11,064 bases of DNA from an uncultured Clostridia bacterium (GTDB lineage: Bacteria > Bacillota > Clostridia > Oscillospirales > CAG-272). Both the position numbers and the translations under genes were made by a program. Location: contig CAMZBE010000015.1 of assembly GCA_947304475.1 (NCBI GenBank), positions 1 to 11,064 of the forward strand, given 5' to 3'. Positions 1 through 7,141 of the stretch are shown piece by piece. The notes under the pieces are model-generated. The model did no database searches. It had not been told where the DNA came from and saw only the letters and a list, made by a program, of their open reading frames with translations. Within the stretch, counting starts at the first letter, position 1; every line of letters begins with the position of its first letter.

Positions 1-9
1 CTCCGCGCG

Positions 10-1485
10 TCACCCGATAACGGTGGCGTCGACCAGATTGGTCAGCACCTTGTTGTACTGAATCGCCTGCCGGAAAAACTCCTCCCCGTACTTTTCAAGT
101 ATCTCCGCCGTCGTCACCCCTTCGGACTCCGCGTAGTAGGTGAGTTGCCGCGGAAGTTCGGCTTCGTACTCCTCCTCGGTGCACTTCCACCCTTCCTGCC
201 CGGCAATATAATAAATGATCAGTTTCTGTTTGACGGTTTTGGGCACGACTTCCTTTTTCAGATAGTCGTAGACGTCGGAATAATCGGTTCCGTCCAGTTC
301 GTAGTACGCCGCCCCGAATTCCTCGACCGTCGAAAAGGGATTGACGCCGTACTCCTCTTCAAGGATCGCGCCGTAGTGCTCGTAGAGCCGTTCCAGTTGC
401 TTTTTCTGCTCCTTCATCTCGTCGCGGATCGCGTCGCCGGGGTACTTTTTGATGCAGTCGAGCGCGTCGAAATGCTCCCAGAGTTTTTCCTCGATGGTCG
501 CCTGCCATTCCCGGCGCGCCTCGTTTTGAAGCAACCGGTAAACGTAGTCGCGGAACTCCTCGATAAGATCCCCGCCCTCCGAGAGTGTGAACTCGGGAAC
601 GTTCTCGCGGAGCAGTTCCTCCGTGATCTCGGGGACCGAGTAGACGTCGACCGTCTGGATCGCGTAGGTCAGAACGGCGTGTTTGCCGACAAGCGTCCCG
701 TCGTAGTAGTTTTCGTCGACGTCGGCTTCGATCCGTCCGAGGATCTCACCCCGCGAAACGCACCGCAGGACGCCGGCGGCGGCAAGCGTCTCGTTTTCGC
801 CGTCCCCGTCCCAGTCGAAGATCAGCGCGTCACCCGTCGAGAGCCCGAGATCGAACTCGTCCCCCGGGTGCAGCCCCGCGAACGCGGCGGCGGCGACGGC
901 GTTTCCGGAAAGGTCGATCCGTGCGCCCGACGTGGTTCCCTCGACGACCTGTTCGCCGTCGGTATAACGGTAGGACAGATCCAGATAGATCACGTCGTTT
1001 CCCGCGACCGTCTCGGTTTCCTCGGTCAGGGGCTCGTATTTGGTCTCGATCGCGGCACGGTTGGTTAAGGCGTCTTCAAACGCCTTGGGCAGGATCTCGC
1101 CGCCGAGAATGAAGGCGTGGGGTTCGCTTTCGGTCATGTTGGAGAAGTCCGACGGAGGCAGAAATCCCCCGCCCTCGTCTTCGACCGTGATCATGAAATA
1201 GAGGTTGACGCTGTCGCCCCACTGCGCGTGGGTGGTCAGTTCCCCCTCCGAGACCGGCGTGCGGAGTTCGAGCCGGAACGTGTCGATCTCAAGGTCGACG
1301 TCCGCCTCGGTCACCCCTTTCGCCGCGGGGATCGAAACGGTCAGCCCGTAGTAGTCCTCACGCGCGAGGTTGACGTACTTTTTCAGTTTGCTTTTCTCGT
1401 AGGAAAAGCCGCAGGACGCAAGAAGAAACAACGTCGCGACGGTCAGCAGGATCGCCGCCGCACGGAGCAGGCGCGTTTTCGTCAT
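10..1485 (-). CDS. Trigger-factor-like lipoprotein with FKBP-like segments
   Basis: This 491-aa protein begins with a lipoprotein signal peptide: basic MTKTRLLR, a hydrophobic core, and the lipobox LLASC with acceptor Cys25. KYVNLAREDYYGLTV (36-50) resembles the opening of the trigger-factor isomerase region. GDSVNLYFMITVEDEG...FILGGEILPKAFEDAL (90-140) fits an FKBP-like fold, and 160-245 is a second, weaker copy. Residues about 284-490 match the trigger-factor C-terminal domain in order: VPEITEELLRENVPEF, the helix EEFRDYVYRLLQNEARREW, a Pro near 349, and KTVKQKLIIYYIAGQEGWKCTEEEYEAEL (416-444). DWDGDGENE (224-232) resembles a calcium loop. The GFR.G..P ribosome-docking motif is absent. It shares architecture with the 591-aa protein upstream but is lipid-anchored. 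A role as extracytoplasmic folding factor is inferred. It overlaps rnhA by four bases, so translation is probably coupled. Confidence 0.72.
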   Translation of the reverse strand: MTKTRLLRAAAILLTVATLFLLASCGFSYEKSKLKKYVNLAREDYYGLTVSIPAAKGVTEADVDLEIDTFRLELRTPVSEGELTTHAQWGDSVNLYFMITVEDEGGGFLPPSDFSNMTESEPHAFILGGEILPKAFEDALTNRAAIETKYEPLTEETETVAGNDVIYLDLSYRYTDGEQVVEGTTSGARIDLSGNAVAAAAFAGLHPGDEFDLGLSTGDALIFDWDGDGENETLAAAGVLRCVSRGEILGRIEADVDENYYDGTLVGKHAVLTYAIQTVDVYSVPEITEELLRENVPEFTLSEGGDLIEEFRDYVYRLLQNEARREWQATIEEKLWEHFDALDCIKKYPGDAIRDEMKEQKKQLERLYEHYGAILEEEYGVNPFSTVEEFGAAYYELDGTDYSDVYDYLKKEVVPKTVKQKLIIYYIAGQEGWKCTEEEYEAELPRQLTYYAESEGVTTAEILEKYGEEFFRQAIQYNKVLTNLVDATVIG

Positions 1486-1967
1486 TTGGTTTCAACCCCC
1501 TCTCCGATCGCTTCTCCGTCGGGGAGCGCCGGTTTATACTTGTCCGCCTCGGACGTCGCAAGTTGGTCGCACCGTTCGTTCTCGGGGTGCCCGTCGTGCC
1601 CCTTCACCCAGACGAAGGAAACGCGATGGATCGCAAGCAGTTCCGCGAGTTTTGCCCAGAGTTCGGCGTTCTTCACCGCGCCTCGCGATTTCAGACGCCA
1701 GTTCTTTTTCCGCCAGTCGTCGAGCCACCCGAGCGTCACCGCGTCGACCAGATACTTTGAATCGGACGTCAGGGTGACCTCGCACGGTTCCTTCAGCGCC
1801 GACAGCCCCTCGATCGCGGCGGTCAGTTCCATACGGTTGTTGGTGGTCTCGCGTTCTCCGCCCGAAAGTTCCCGGCGGAACTTGCCGTAAACCAGGATGC
1901 AGCCCCAGCCGCCGGGACCGGGATTGCCCCGGCACGCCCCGTCGGTAAACAGTTCGACTTTCTTCAT
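1482..1967 (-). CDS. rnhA: Ribonuclease HI
   Basis: This 161-aa cytosolic endonuclease cuts the RNA strand of RNA-DNA hybrids, removing primers and R-loops. Everything expected of type 1 RNase H is present. FTDGACRGNPGPGGWG (7-22) carries the first catalytic Asp (D9). NNRMELTA contains E47, and TSDSKYLVDAV contains D69. The WRLKSRGAVKN region corresponds to the handle (basic protrusion). WVKGHDGHPENERCDQLA carries H124 and the last catalytic Asp, D134. These align almost residue for residue with D10, E48, D70, H124 and D134 of the E. coli enzyme, and the length is typical. The C-terminal tail after residue 145 is short and acidic. Its stop overlaps the next gene's start as ATGA. An intrinsic terminator ends 31 bases before its ATG, so its transcription source is unclear. 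Confidence 0.97.
   Translation of the reverse strand: MKKVELFTDGACRGNPGPGGWGCILVYGKFRRELSGGERETTNNRMELTAAIEGLSALKEPCEVTLTSDSKYLVDAVTLGWLDDWRKKNWRLKSRGAVKNAELWAKLAELLAIHRVSFVWVKGHDGHPENERCDQLATSEADKYKPALPDGEAIGEGVETK
1496..1502 (-). promoter_or_regulatory. Ribosome binding site GAGGGGG of the lipoprotein gene, inside rnhA
   Basis: GAGGGGG sits within the last codons of rnhA, 10 bases before the ATG at 1483-1485. With the ATGA overlap it allows independent as well as coupled initiation. Confidence 0.6.
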
Positions 1968-1977
1968 TTTCCGTCGG

Positions 1978-1983
1978 TCCTTT
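1978..1983 (-). promoter_or_regulatory. Ribosome binding site AAAGGA of rnhA
   Basis: AAAGGA lies 10 bases upstream of the rnhA ATG at 1965-1967, in the narrow space left between the terminator and the start codon. I see no convincing -10/-35 pair in this space. Confidence 0.55.
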
Positions 1984-1994
1984 CGTCGGTTTTA

Positions 1995-2030
1995 CAAAAC
2001 TGACCGTACCGCGGGGGCGGTACGGTCAGT
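1995..2030 (-). terminator. Strong intrinsic terminator after the membrane-anchored trigger-factor-like gene
   Basis: A perfect 14-bp stem joins bases 1999-2012 with 2017-2030 around a four-base loop (CCCC on the minus strand). It is followed on the minus strand by TTTTG, counting the last stem base. It lies 18 bases past the TGA stop at 2049-2051. On the plus strand no T-run follows, so it works in one direction only. Confidence 0.88.
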
Positions 2031-2048
2031 CGGCGAGGTCGTCTTCCG

Positions 2049-3824
2049 TCAGGGAGCAACCTCGGCGCTTGCCCACTGCACGTTGGCGTGGTCGTAGATA
2101 TACTTCATCACGTTGTCGAACATGATGGATTCGCGGAGCGCCGAATCGGGCAGAAGCGTCTGTGACAATCCGTAATAGTAGTAGAGATACATCAGGTTGC
2201 GCTGTTCTTCAAACTCCGAATTGCTCACTCTCACCGCGCTTCCGATCCGGTCGGAGAGCGCGTACATCATCAGTTTGACGGTGACGATCTCGCGCGCGGC
2301 TTCATCCACGCACGCGGAGTAGGACTTCCCGTCCTCGATCGCCTTCTTGTACGCGGCGTTGGTGTCCAGTCCGACCGCCTTGATCACGTCCTCGTCCTTG
2401 TAGCAGGCAGCCATGAACTTCTTGAAACTGCCGTACTGCGTGCGGTAGGAGATCGTCTTGCCCGCCGCGTTCTCGAAGGTGGATTCGTTGAAAACGTACT
2501 TGAACATCGACTCCAGATCGTTCTTCGCCAGTTTCAGAGCGCGTTTCGGGGGATTGACCTCGGTCACCTGCGCCCGGAGCGCCTCCCACATCGGTTTGGC
2601 GGCGGCGTTCATACGGTTTTCGTCGTAAACGTCGGTCAGTTCCTTTTCGACCATCGCGACGTACTGTTTTTTCAGATAGGTCTCGTAATCCGCGTGCGTC
2701 TTACCGGCGTTCTCCGTTTCGTTCAGCCAGTCTTCCTCCGCCTCGACGTTGTTCTTGTAGTAGTCGGTCTGGTCGAACTTGAGTTTGGAGAAGAGGACGC
2801 TGACCTGCTCCGAGTTCTCGTCGGAAGCGTCGGCGGGATAAGTCGTGTCGAGGTCCGGCACGTCGTTGAAGTAGGCGATCACGACGCGGAAAACGACGTC
2901 CTGCCCCGCAAGGGCGTTGCCCTCGAGGTCCTTGTCGGTCGCGTCGTCGGCAAAGGTGTAGGGGATCTCGATCGCGTCGAAGTTCCCGATCACGCGGTTG
3001 ACGGTGACGGTGTACTGATACTGGAAGTTCTTCACACCCTCGGTGCCGCCGAGATCCACCGCGATATTGTCGAAGGTCAGCGTGTCGAGCGTTCCGACGG
3101 TCTTCCCCTCCAGAGCGGCCTTGAAGCCGGCGGGGAAATAGTCGGGAACGTTCGCCATATCGAGACGGAGTTCGGTGGTCACGCGGTTCTTGTCGGTTTC
3201 AACCGCGGTGTTGGTCTGGATCGTGCTCTCGTCGATCGTCTCGCCGTCCTCCTGGTAGCGGTAACGCACCCAGGTATAGTTGATATACACGATATCGTCG
3301 TCGTCGATCACGCTGTCGTCACCCTCGGCGCCGGTCGCCTTCAGCGTGTAGGCGTCGGGATTGGGGCTCTTGCCCTTCAGCGAGTTGGCGAAGTACTCGG
3401 ACGCCGTACCGCTCTCGACGTAGAGAGCGATGGGATTGTCCTTGTCCATACGGCTGCCCGCAACGAAGACGTGCGCGACGGAATTCGCGTCGACGTAGGT
3501 ACCGTAAAAGTTGACGTAAACCTCGTCGTAGGTACCGATCACGGCGGTCGGATCGGTCACGTTCTTATCGTCGTCGGTCATCACGTTCCGGAGATATCCG
3601 GCGACCTTCGCGTTCACGTCCTCGTCGGTGACCGCGGCGACCTCGCTGTCGTCGGCCTCGAAAGAAAGACCGAGGACGTCGCCGATCGTGATATACTTGG
3701 AGTAGTCCTTGATCTTTCCGTAATTATACGTCTTCCCCACTTTGTTGTAGATCGCGAAGAAGACTGCGCCGGCGATCAGGACGATCGTAAGCGCGATACA
3801 GAGGATCTTTTTCGTTTTCGTCAT
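2049..3824 (-). CDS. Membrane-anchored trigger-factor-like protein with FKBP-like segments
   Basis: This 591-aa protein has a basic start and one hydrophobic helix at about 7-25 with no lipobox, so it is probably an N-terminally anchored extracytoplasmic protein. YSKYITIGDVLGLSF (41-55) resembles the segment opening the prolyl-isomerase part of trigger factor (Y-V-x-L-G-x-Y-x-G-L). Two FKBP-like segments follow, about 92-165 and 170-275; the second contains VPDYFPAGFKAALEGKTVG (226-244), like the FKBP 'PGFE.AL.G' motif. Residues about 360-580 are acidic and helical, like the trigger-factor C-terminal chaperone arm (EAAREIVTVKLMMYALSDRIG, then VSNSEFEEQ). The ribosome-binding signature of cytosolic trigger factor (GFR.G..P) is absent. 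It has its own promoter and terminator, so it is a monocistronic unit. A role in folding secreted proteins, as for PrsA/SurA, is inferred; isomerase activity is unproven. Confidence 0.68.
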   Translation of the reverse strand: MTKTKKILCIALTIVLIAGAVFFAIYNKVGKTYNYGKIKDYSKYITIGDVLGLSFEADDSEVAAVTDEDVNAKVAGYLRNVMTDDDKNVTDPTAVIGTYDEVYVNFYGTYVDANSVAHVFVAGSRMDKDNPIALYVESGTASEYFANSLKGKSPNPDAYTLKATGAEGDDSVIDDDDIVYINYTWVRYRYQEDGETIDESTIQTNTAVETDKNRVTTELRLDMANVPDYFPAGFKAALEGKTVGTLDTLTFDNIAVDLGGTEGVKNFQYQYTVTVNRVIGNFDAIEIPYTFADDATDKDLEGNALAGQDVVFRVVIAYFNDVPDLDTTYPADASDENSEQVSVLFSKLKFDQTDYYKNNVEAEEDWLNETENAGKTHADYETYLKKQYVAMVEKELTDVYDENRMNAAAKPMWEALRAQVTEVNPPKRALKLAKNDLESMFKYVFNESTFENAAGKTISYRTQYGSFKKFMAACYKDEDVIKAVGLDTNAAYKKAIEDGKSYSACVDEAAREIVTVKLMMYALSDRIGSAVRVSNSEFEEQRNLMYLYYYYGLSQTLLPDSALRESIMFDNVMKYIYDHANVQWASAEVAP

Positions 3825-3834
3825 AAACTGTAAA

Positions 3835-3840
3835 CCCCTT
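3835..3840 (-). promoter_or_regulatory. Ribosome binding site AAGGGG
   Basis: AAGGGG lies 10 bases before the ATG at 3822-3824, in the short leader downstream of the extended -10 promoter. It supports that ATG as the start. Confidence 0.55.
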
Positions 3841-3865
3841 GCGTGTGGATATTTTGGCTATTGTA

Positions 3866-3900
3866 CTTCAATATTATATCACACTTTTTTCAAAATGCAA
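3866..3900 (-). promoter_or_regulatory. Extended -10 promoter of the membrane-anchored trigger-factor-like gene
   Basis: On the minus strand TTGCAT (3900-3895) is separated by 16 bases from a perfect TATAAT (3878-3873). A TG one base before the -10 (3881-3880) makes the extended -10 element TGATATAAT. The region just upstream is A-tract rich (AAAAAACAAAAAAAG), resembling an UP element. Transcription should start near 3866, leaving a leader of about 42 bases before the ATG. The -35 is weak (3 of 6), as is usual when an extended -10 is present. The match is to the housekeeping sigma factor consensus. Confidence 0.75.
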
Positions 3901-3924
3901 TCTTTTTTTGTTTTTTCCGGGACA

Positions 3925-3968
3925 TTTTTTCCCGCCGCTCCGAAAATGCGCCGCGGGGCGGGAAAAAA
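3925..3968 (-). repeat. Perfect 12-bp inverted repeat after the DUF4340-like stop
   Basis: TTTTTTCCCGCC and GGCGGGAAAAAA flank a 20-base spacer and begin at the base after the TGA stop. The T-run is on the 5' arm and the A-run on the 3' arm whichever strand is read, the reverse of an intrinsic terminator. It is therefore an RNA stem without a trailing U-tract. Its first arm can alternatively pair with GGGCGGGA inside the coding end (4017-4010, 8 bp). It may protect the 3' end of the message or be a relic; its role is unproven. Confidence 0.5.
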
Positions 3969-6900
3969 TCAGTTCGGCTCGGGCAGATAGGACTCGTCGT
4001 AATTCACGGTCCCGCCCGCGACGATGATACGGACGGCGGTGACGATATTCTTGATCTCGCCCATGTTCATATAGAACTCGCGGCTGACGATCCCCGCCGC
4101 GGTATCCTCGAAGGAAAGCAGGTACCGTCCGTCCGAATAGGGGTAGAACGAGAGCCGGAACACGCGTCCGTCGACCAGCGTCAGCCGGATGGAGAAGACC
4201 GAGCGCGAGAGCGCCGAGGGATCGTCGTCGGGGAGGACGTAGTGCCCCTCCCCGTCCTTTTCCAGAAGATCCCCGATCCGCGCGGTTTCCGCCGCGGTAA
4301 GCGAGGCGGGCGTGACCGTTCCGCTGTATTTCGAGGTGTAGATCAGCGTGATCAGTTTGGTGAAGTTGGCGACGCCCTCGTAATAGGTGCCGCTGAACTC
4401 GAGGTCGGCTCCCCCGCGTTGGTTCGAGTAGTGGTCGTCAAGACCGATCGCGCCCTCGTTCGACACGATCCGCACAGACCAGAAATCGTCGTTGATCTCG
4501 GAGATCTGTACGCCGTAATCGGTCCGGTAGTACGATCCGCCCTCGTTGCGGGACGAGTAATTCCGGTTATCGGGCTCGACCAGCCGGCGTTCAACGATGC
4601 GGTTCTGGTAAAGCGGGATCGCGCCCGGAACGTAGGCGACGTAGATCCGATCGGTCACGTCGGCGTCTTCCATCGAGGTGTGGTATTGGGGATTGACCGA
4701 CAGGGCGAACCCGTGCGTCTGCCGAAGGTCGGTATAATTGATCCGGAAGGTGACGTCGCGGATATCGGTCAGATCGAGCAGGAGCAGATCATCGTCGATC
4801 CACATCTTCCCGAAGTCCCAGTCGACGAACGAGAAATCGCAGTCGGAGACGTTGGCGCGCACGACGATCCCGTAGAGATCCGACGCGACGTAATAGTAGC
4901 CGCCCGACGCGTCGGTTTTCTTTTCGCTGACGTAGAGTCGGAAACCAACACGGGACGAAATCCCGACGTCCATCGTGGTCCCGTCGCGGTAGGTCACGCC
5001 GCACGGCATCTCGAGATAGACGACGTGCGCGCCGAGTCCGTACCGCTCGAAGTTTTCTTCGGTCAGCCCGACGGCGACCGTGCTGCTGCCCTTCGCTTCG
5101 GTAAAGACGCTCTGCAGCAAATTCATCAGGTTGGTGTTGTTGACCGAGTAGACGGTACGGGACGCGGGCGATTTGATCTCGTACGCGCTCCCGCCGTAGA
5201 AGATGTTGCGTTCGGTGTCGTTGACGTACGAAACGCCCATCTCTTCCTGATTGCCGTAGATCCCCTCGATTTGGAAGTCACGGTAGATCAGATACGCCGT
5301 AAACGGATCGGCGGGCAGAGAGACCGAAGTTTTGATTCCGCTGCGGTAGCCGAGCGTCAGGGCGCCGGACGCGTAGTCCGACGCCAGAATCGCCGCCGCC
5401 ATCATATTCTCCGCGAGCGTCGCGTTCCCGCCGTCCAGGCAAAGGAAGGTGTGCTCGACCGCGAGAACGCCGTCGCGCTTCACCGAATAGGAGATCGCGA
5501 CGTAGCCGCGTGAACCCGATTTCGGGAGAGGGGTGGTCTGCACCGTCGTCTTTTTGGAACTGTCCCAAACCGCCAGTCCGGTCGTAAAAGTCGCGTTGCG
5601 GGCGTACGCCCGGATCTGCTCGACCTGGTAGACCGCGGTCTCGTAGACCGGAGCGTCGCTAAAATCGACCAATGCGGAGGAGAGCGGCGTTTTGCCGTCC
5701 CCCGTCCCGATCGTAAGTCCGACGATCGCGTTCGCGAGTTCGGCGGGCGCCGCCGAGAGGTCGAGCATCCCCGCCGCGGCTTCCCCGTCGGCGGTGTAGG
5801 CGCAGATCACGGTATCGCCGGCTTGGACGACGGTTCCGTCCTGGTTAAGATATTCCCCGCCGCGGATCACGGCGCCGACGGCGAAGATCGCGTAGGCGGT
5901 CTTCTTATCCGGGCGGAGCGCCCGGTGCGGCTCGACGGTCGAACCGACGAGCAGCGGGATCGTATCTCCGACCGACGCGCCCGAAGAAACGAGTGCGTCG
6001 ACGAGATCGGCGGGCTGGTCGCCCGTCCCGAGCGAAACCGCCCCCGTCAGATCGGTGTCAAGCCCGTTTCGGACGGCGTAGGAAGAAGTGAAGAGGATCG
6101 TGTCCGACGCGGTAATGCCGCTCGTCTTGGCGCCGGTCCCGGTGAAGATGCGGAACGACGTGGTGTAGAGCGCCGCGCCGTCGAATTCCCCCGCCTGCAC
6201 GAGGCGCGGGTGAATATAATAGGAGAGCGGCTGGTAAACGATCTGTCCGATCGTCTGGGTGCCGGTCGTGTAGATCACGTCGCGCCCCTCGATCCGCAGA
6301 TAGTATCCGCTCTCGTCGGGAAGCAGATCGCCGACGTACACGCGGATCACGTCCGCCCCGCCCATAACCGAGAGTTTTTTTCCGGTCACGTCGACGACGG
6401 GCGTCCCATCGTAGTCGTACCCGGCGGCGCGCAGATCAAGGGCGATCCAGTAGCGGGGGTTCTCCTTGTTCCCGTCGGTACAGTAGAGTTGCCCCTCACT
6501 GTCGTAGTACATCAGGTTGCCGCGGTCGTCGCGCATCAATTCCCTGATCTCGTACCCGACCGGGTGATCGGCGTCGGCAAGGCCGTAACGGTGCAAAATC
6601 GTCTGGTATTCCTCGTCGGTCGGCGCCGGATCGGCGTCGGCGCGGACGTAGACGCGATCCTTGAAGACCACGCAGCCCGAGCCGGTGATGAGCGACGGAA
6701 TCTTCGAGGTCTCGTCGTAGAGCGTCGTGTAGTCGAAATCGGCGGTCATCTTGGCGAGTTCGGGCAAAAAGAGCGTGCGGTCGAGCGCCCCGTCGCCGTC
6801 GGCGTCCTCGTCGCTCTCGGTCCACATCAGGAAATAATCCTTCCCCTCGGAAAGATAGTGCGTGAACCCGTAGGTCCCGTCGCTCCCGAGAATCCGGATC

Positions 6901-7121
6901 TCGTAGAGATCGGCGCGGTCGACCTGCTCGAACATGACCGGGATCTGGTTACTGTAATTGCCGTTCAGGTGGAAATAACTCTCCCCGTCGAGCAGGGGGA
7001 CCGGTTGGTTCGTCGTAGTCTGCTTGCGGTTGACGAGCGGACGCACCACGGCGAAGTAGACCGCGGCAAGCGCGATCACCGCGACGAAGAGGATCAGAAG
7101 GATCAGTTTTCTTTTTTTCAT
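3969..7121 (-). CDS. Large membrane-anchored DUF4340-like protein of the Gld-type ABC module
   Basis: This protein is about 1050 aa from the ATG at 7119-7121. A basic start (MKKRK) leads into one membrane helix at about residues 4-26; the rest should face outward. It follows the GldG-like genes as DUF4340 proteins commonly do. It carries DUF4340-like elements: a strand such as DLYEIRILGSDGTYGF near residue 75, and two acidic stretches ending in YGL (TDEEYQTILHRYGL, around residue 170, and LTEENFERYGL, in the second half) that resemble the family's repeat-like elements. An acidic DEDADGDGALD segment at about 104-114 looks like a calcium-binding loop. The C-terminus is beta-strand rich (RVFRLSFYPYSDGRYLLSF). 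Most family members I know of are far shorter, about 300-500 aa, so this is an expanded form. A GTG start 24 bases upstream overlaps the previous stop but lacks a ribosome binding site. Family assignment is moderate; function is unknown. Confidence 0.7.
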   Translation of the reverse strand: MKKRKLILLILFVAVIALAAVYFAVVRPLVNRKQTTTNQPVPLLDGESYFHLNGNYSNQIPVMFEQVDRADLYEIRILGSDGTYGFTHYLSEGKDYFLMWTESDEDADGDGALDRTLFLPELAKMTADFDYTTLYDETSKIPSLITGSGCVVFKDRVYVRADADPAPTDEEYQTILHRYGLADADHPVGYEIRELMRDDRGNLMYYDSEGQLYCTDGNKENPRYWIALDLRAAGYDYDGTPVVDVTGKKLSVMGGADVIRVYVGDLLPDESGYYLRIEGRDVIYTTGTQTIGQIVYQPLSYYIHPRLVQAGEFDGAALYTTSFRIFTGTGAKTSGITASDTILFTSSYAVRNGLDTDLTGAVSLGTGDQPADLVDALVSSGASVGDTIPLLVGSTVEPHRALRPDKKTAYAIFAVGAVIRGGEYLNQDGTVVQAGDTVICAYTADGEAAAGMLDLSAAPAELANAIVGLTIGTGDGKTPLSSALVDFSDAPVYETAVYQVEQIRAYARNATFTTGLAVWDSSKKTTVQTTPLPKSGSRGYVAISYSVKRDGVLAVEHTFLCLDGGNATLAENMMAAAILASDYASGALTLGYRSGIKTSVSLPADPFTAYLIYRDFQIEGIYGNQEEMGVSYVNDTERNIFYGGSAYEIKSPASRTVYSVNNTNLMNLLQSVFTEAKGSSTVAVGLTEENFERYGLGAHVVYLEMPCGVTYRDGTTMDVGISSRVGFRLYVSEKKTDASGGYYYVASDLYGIVVRANVSDCDFSFVDWDFGKMWIDDDLLLLDLTDIRDVTFRINYTDLRQTHGFALSVNPQYHTSMEDADVTDRIYVAYVPGAIPLYQNRIVERRLVEPDNRNYSSRNEGGSYYRTDYGVQISEINDDFWSVRIVSNEGAIGLDDHYSNQRGGADLEFSGTYYEGVANFTKLITLIYTSKYSGTVTPASLTAAETARIGDLLEKDGEGHYVLPDDDPSALSRSVFSIRLTLVDGRVFRLSFYPYSDGRYLLSFEDTAAGIVSREFYMNMGEIKNIVTAVRIIVAGGTVNYDESYLPEPN

Positions 7122-7130
7122 TTCAATCCG

Positions 7131-7138
7131 TCCTTTCT
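7131..7138 (-). promoter_or_regulatory. Ribosome binding site AGAAAGGA that fixes the DUF4340-like start
   Basis: AGAAAGGA precedes the ATG at 7119-7121 with a 9-base spacer after AAAGGA. It lies downstream of the possible GTG start at 7143-7145, which has no such motif. The ATG encoding MKKRKLILL is therefore preferred. Confidence 0.65.
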
Positions 7139-7141
7139 CCG

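Noticed and set aside
10..1485. Canonical trigger factor gene (tig)
   Set aside because: The N-terminal ribosome-binding domain with its GFR.G..P signature is missing and a lipoprotein signal peptide is present. Only the isomerase-like and C-terminal parts resemble trigger factor. The same holds for the gene at 2049-3824.
3925..3968. Intrinsic terminator for the DUF4340-like gene
   Set aside because: The T-run is on the wrong (5') arm for both strands and A-runs follow the stem, so it does not fit a U-tract terminator.
3843..5513. Long plus-strand open frame opposite the DUF4340-like gene
   Set aside because: It is an antisense shadow of a GC-rich gene. Its translation is Arg/Asp/Val-rich with no domain, and the opposite frame has a membrane helix, a ribosome binding site and family features. 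The same applies to the plus-strand frames at 145-1068, 1117-1890, 2694-3833, 5823-7274 and 9542-10273.
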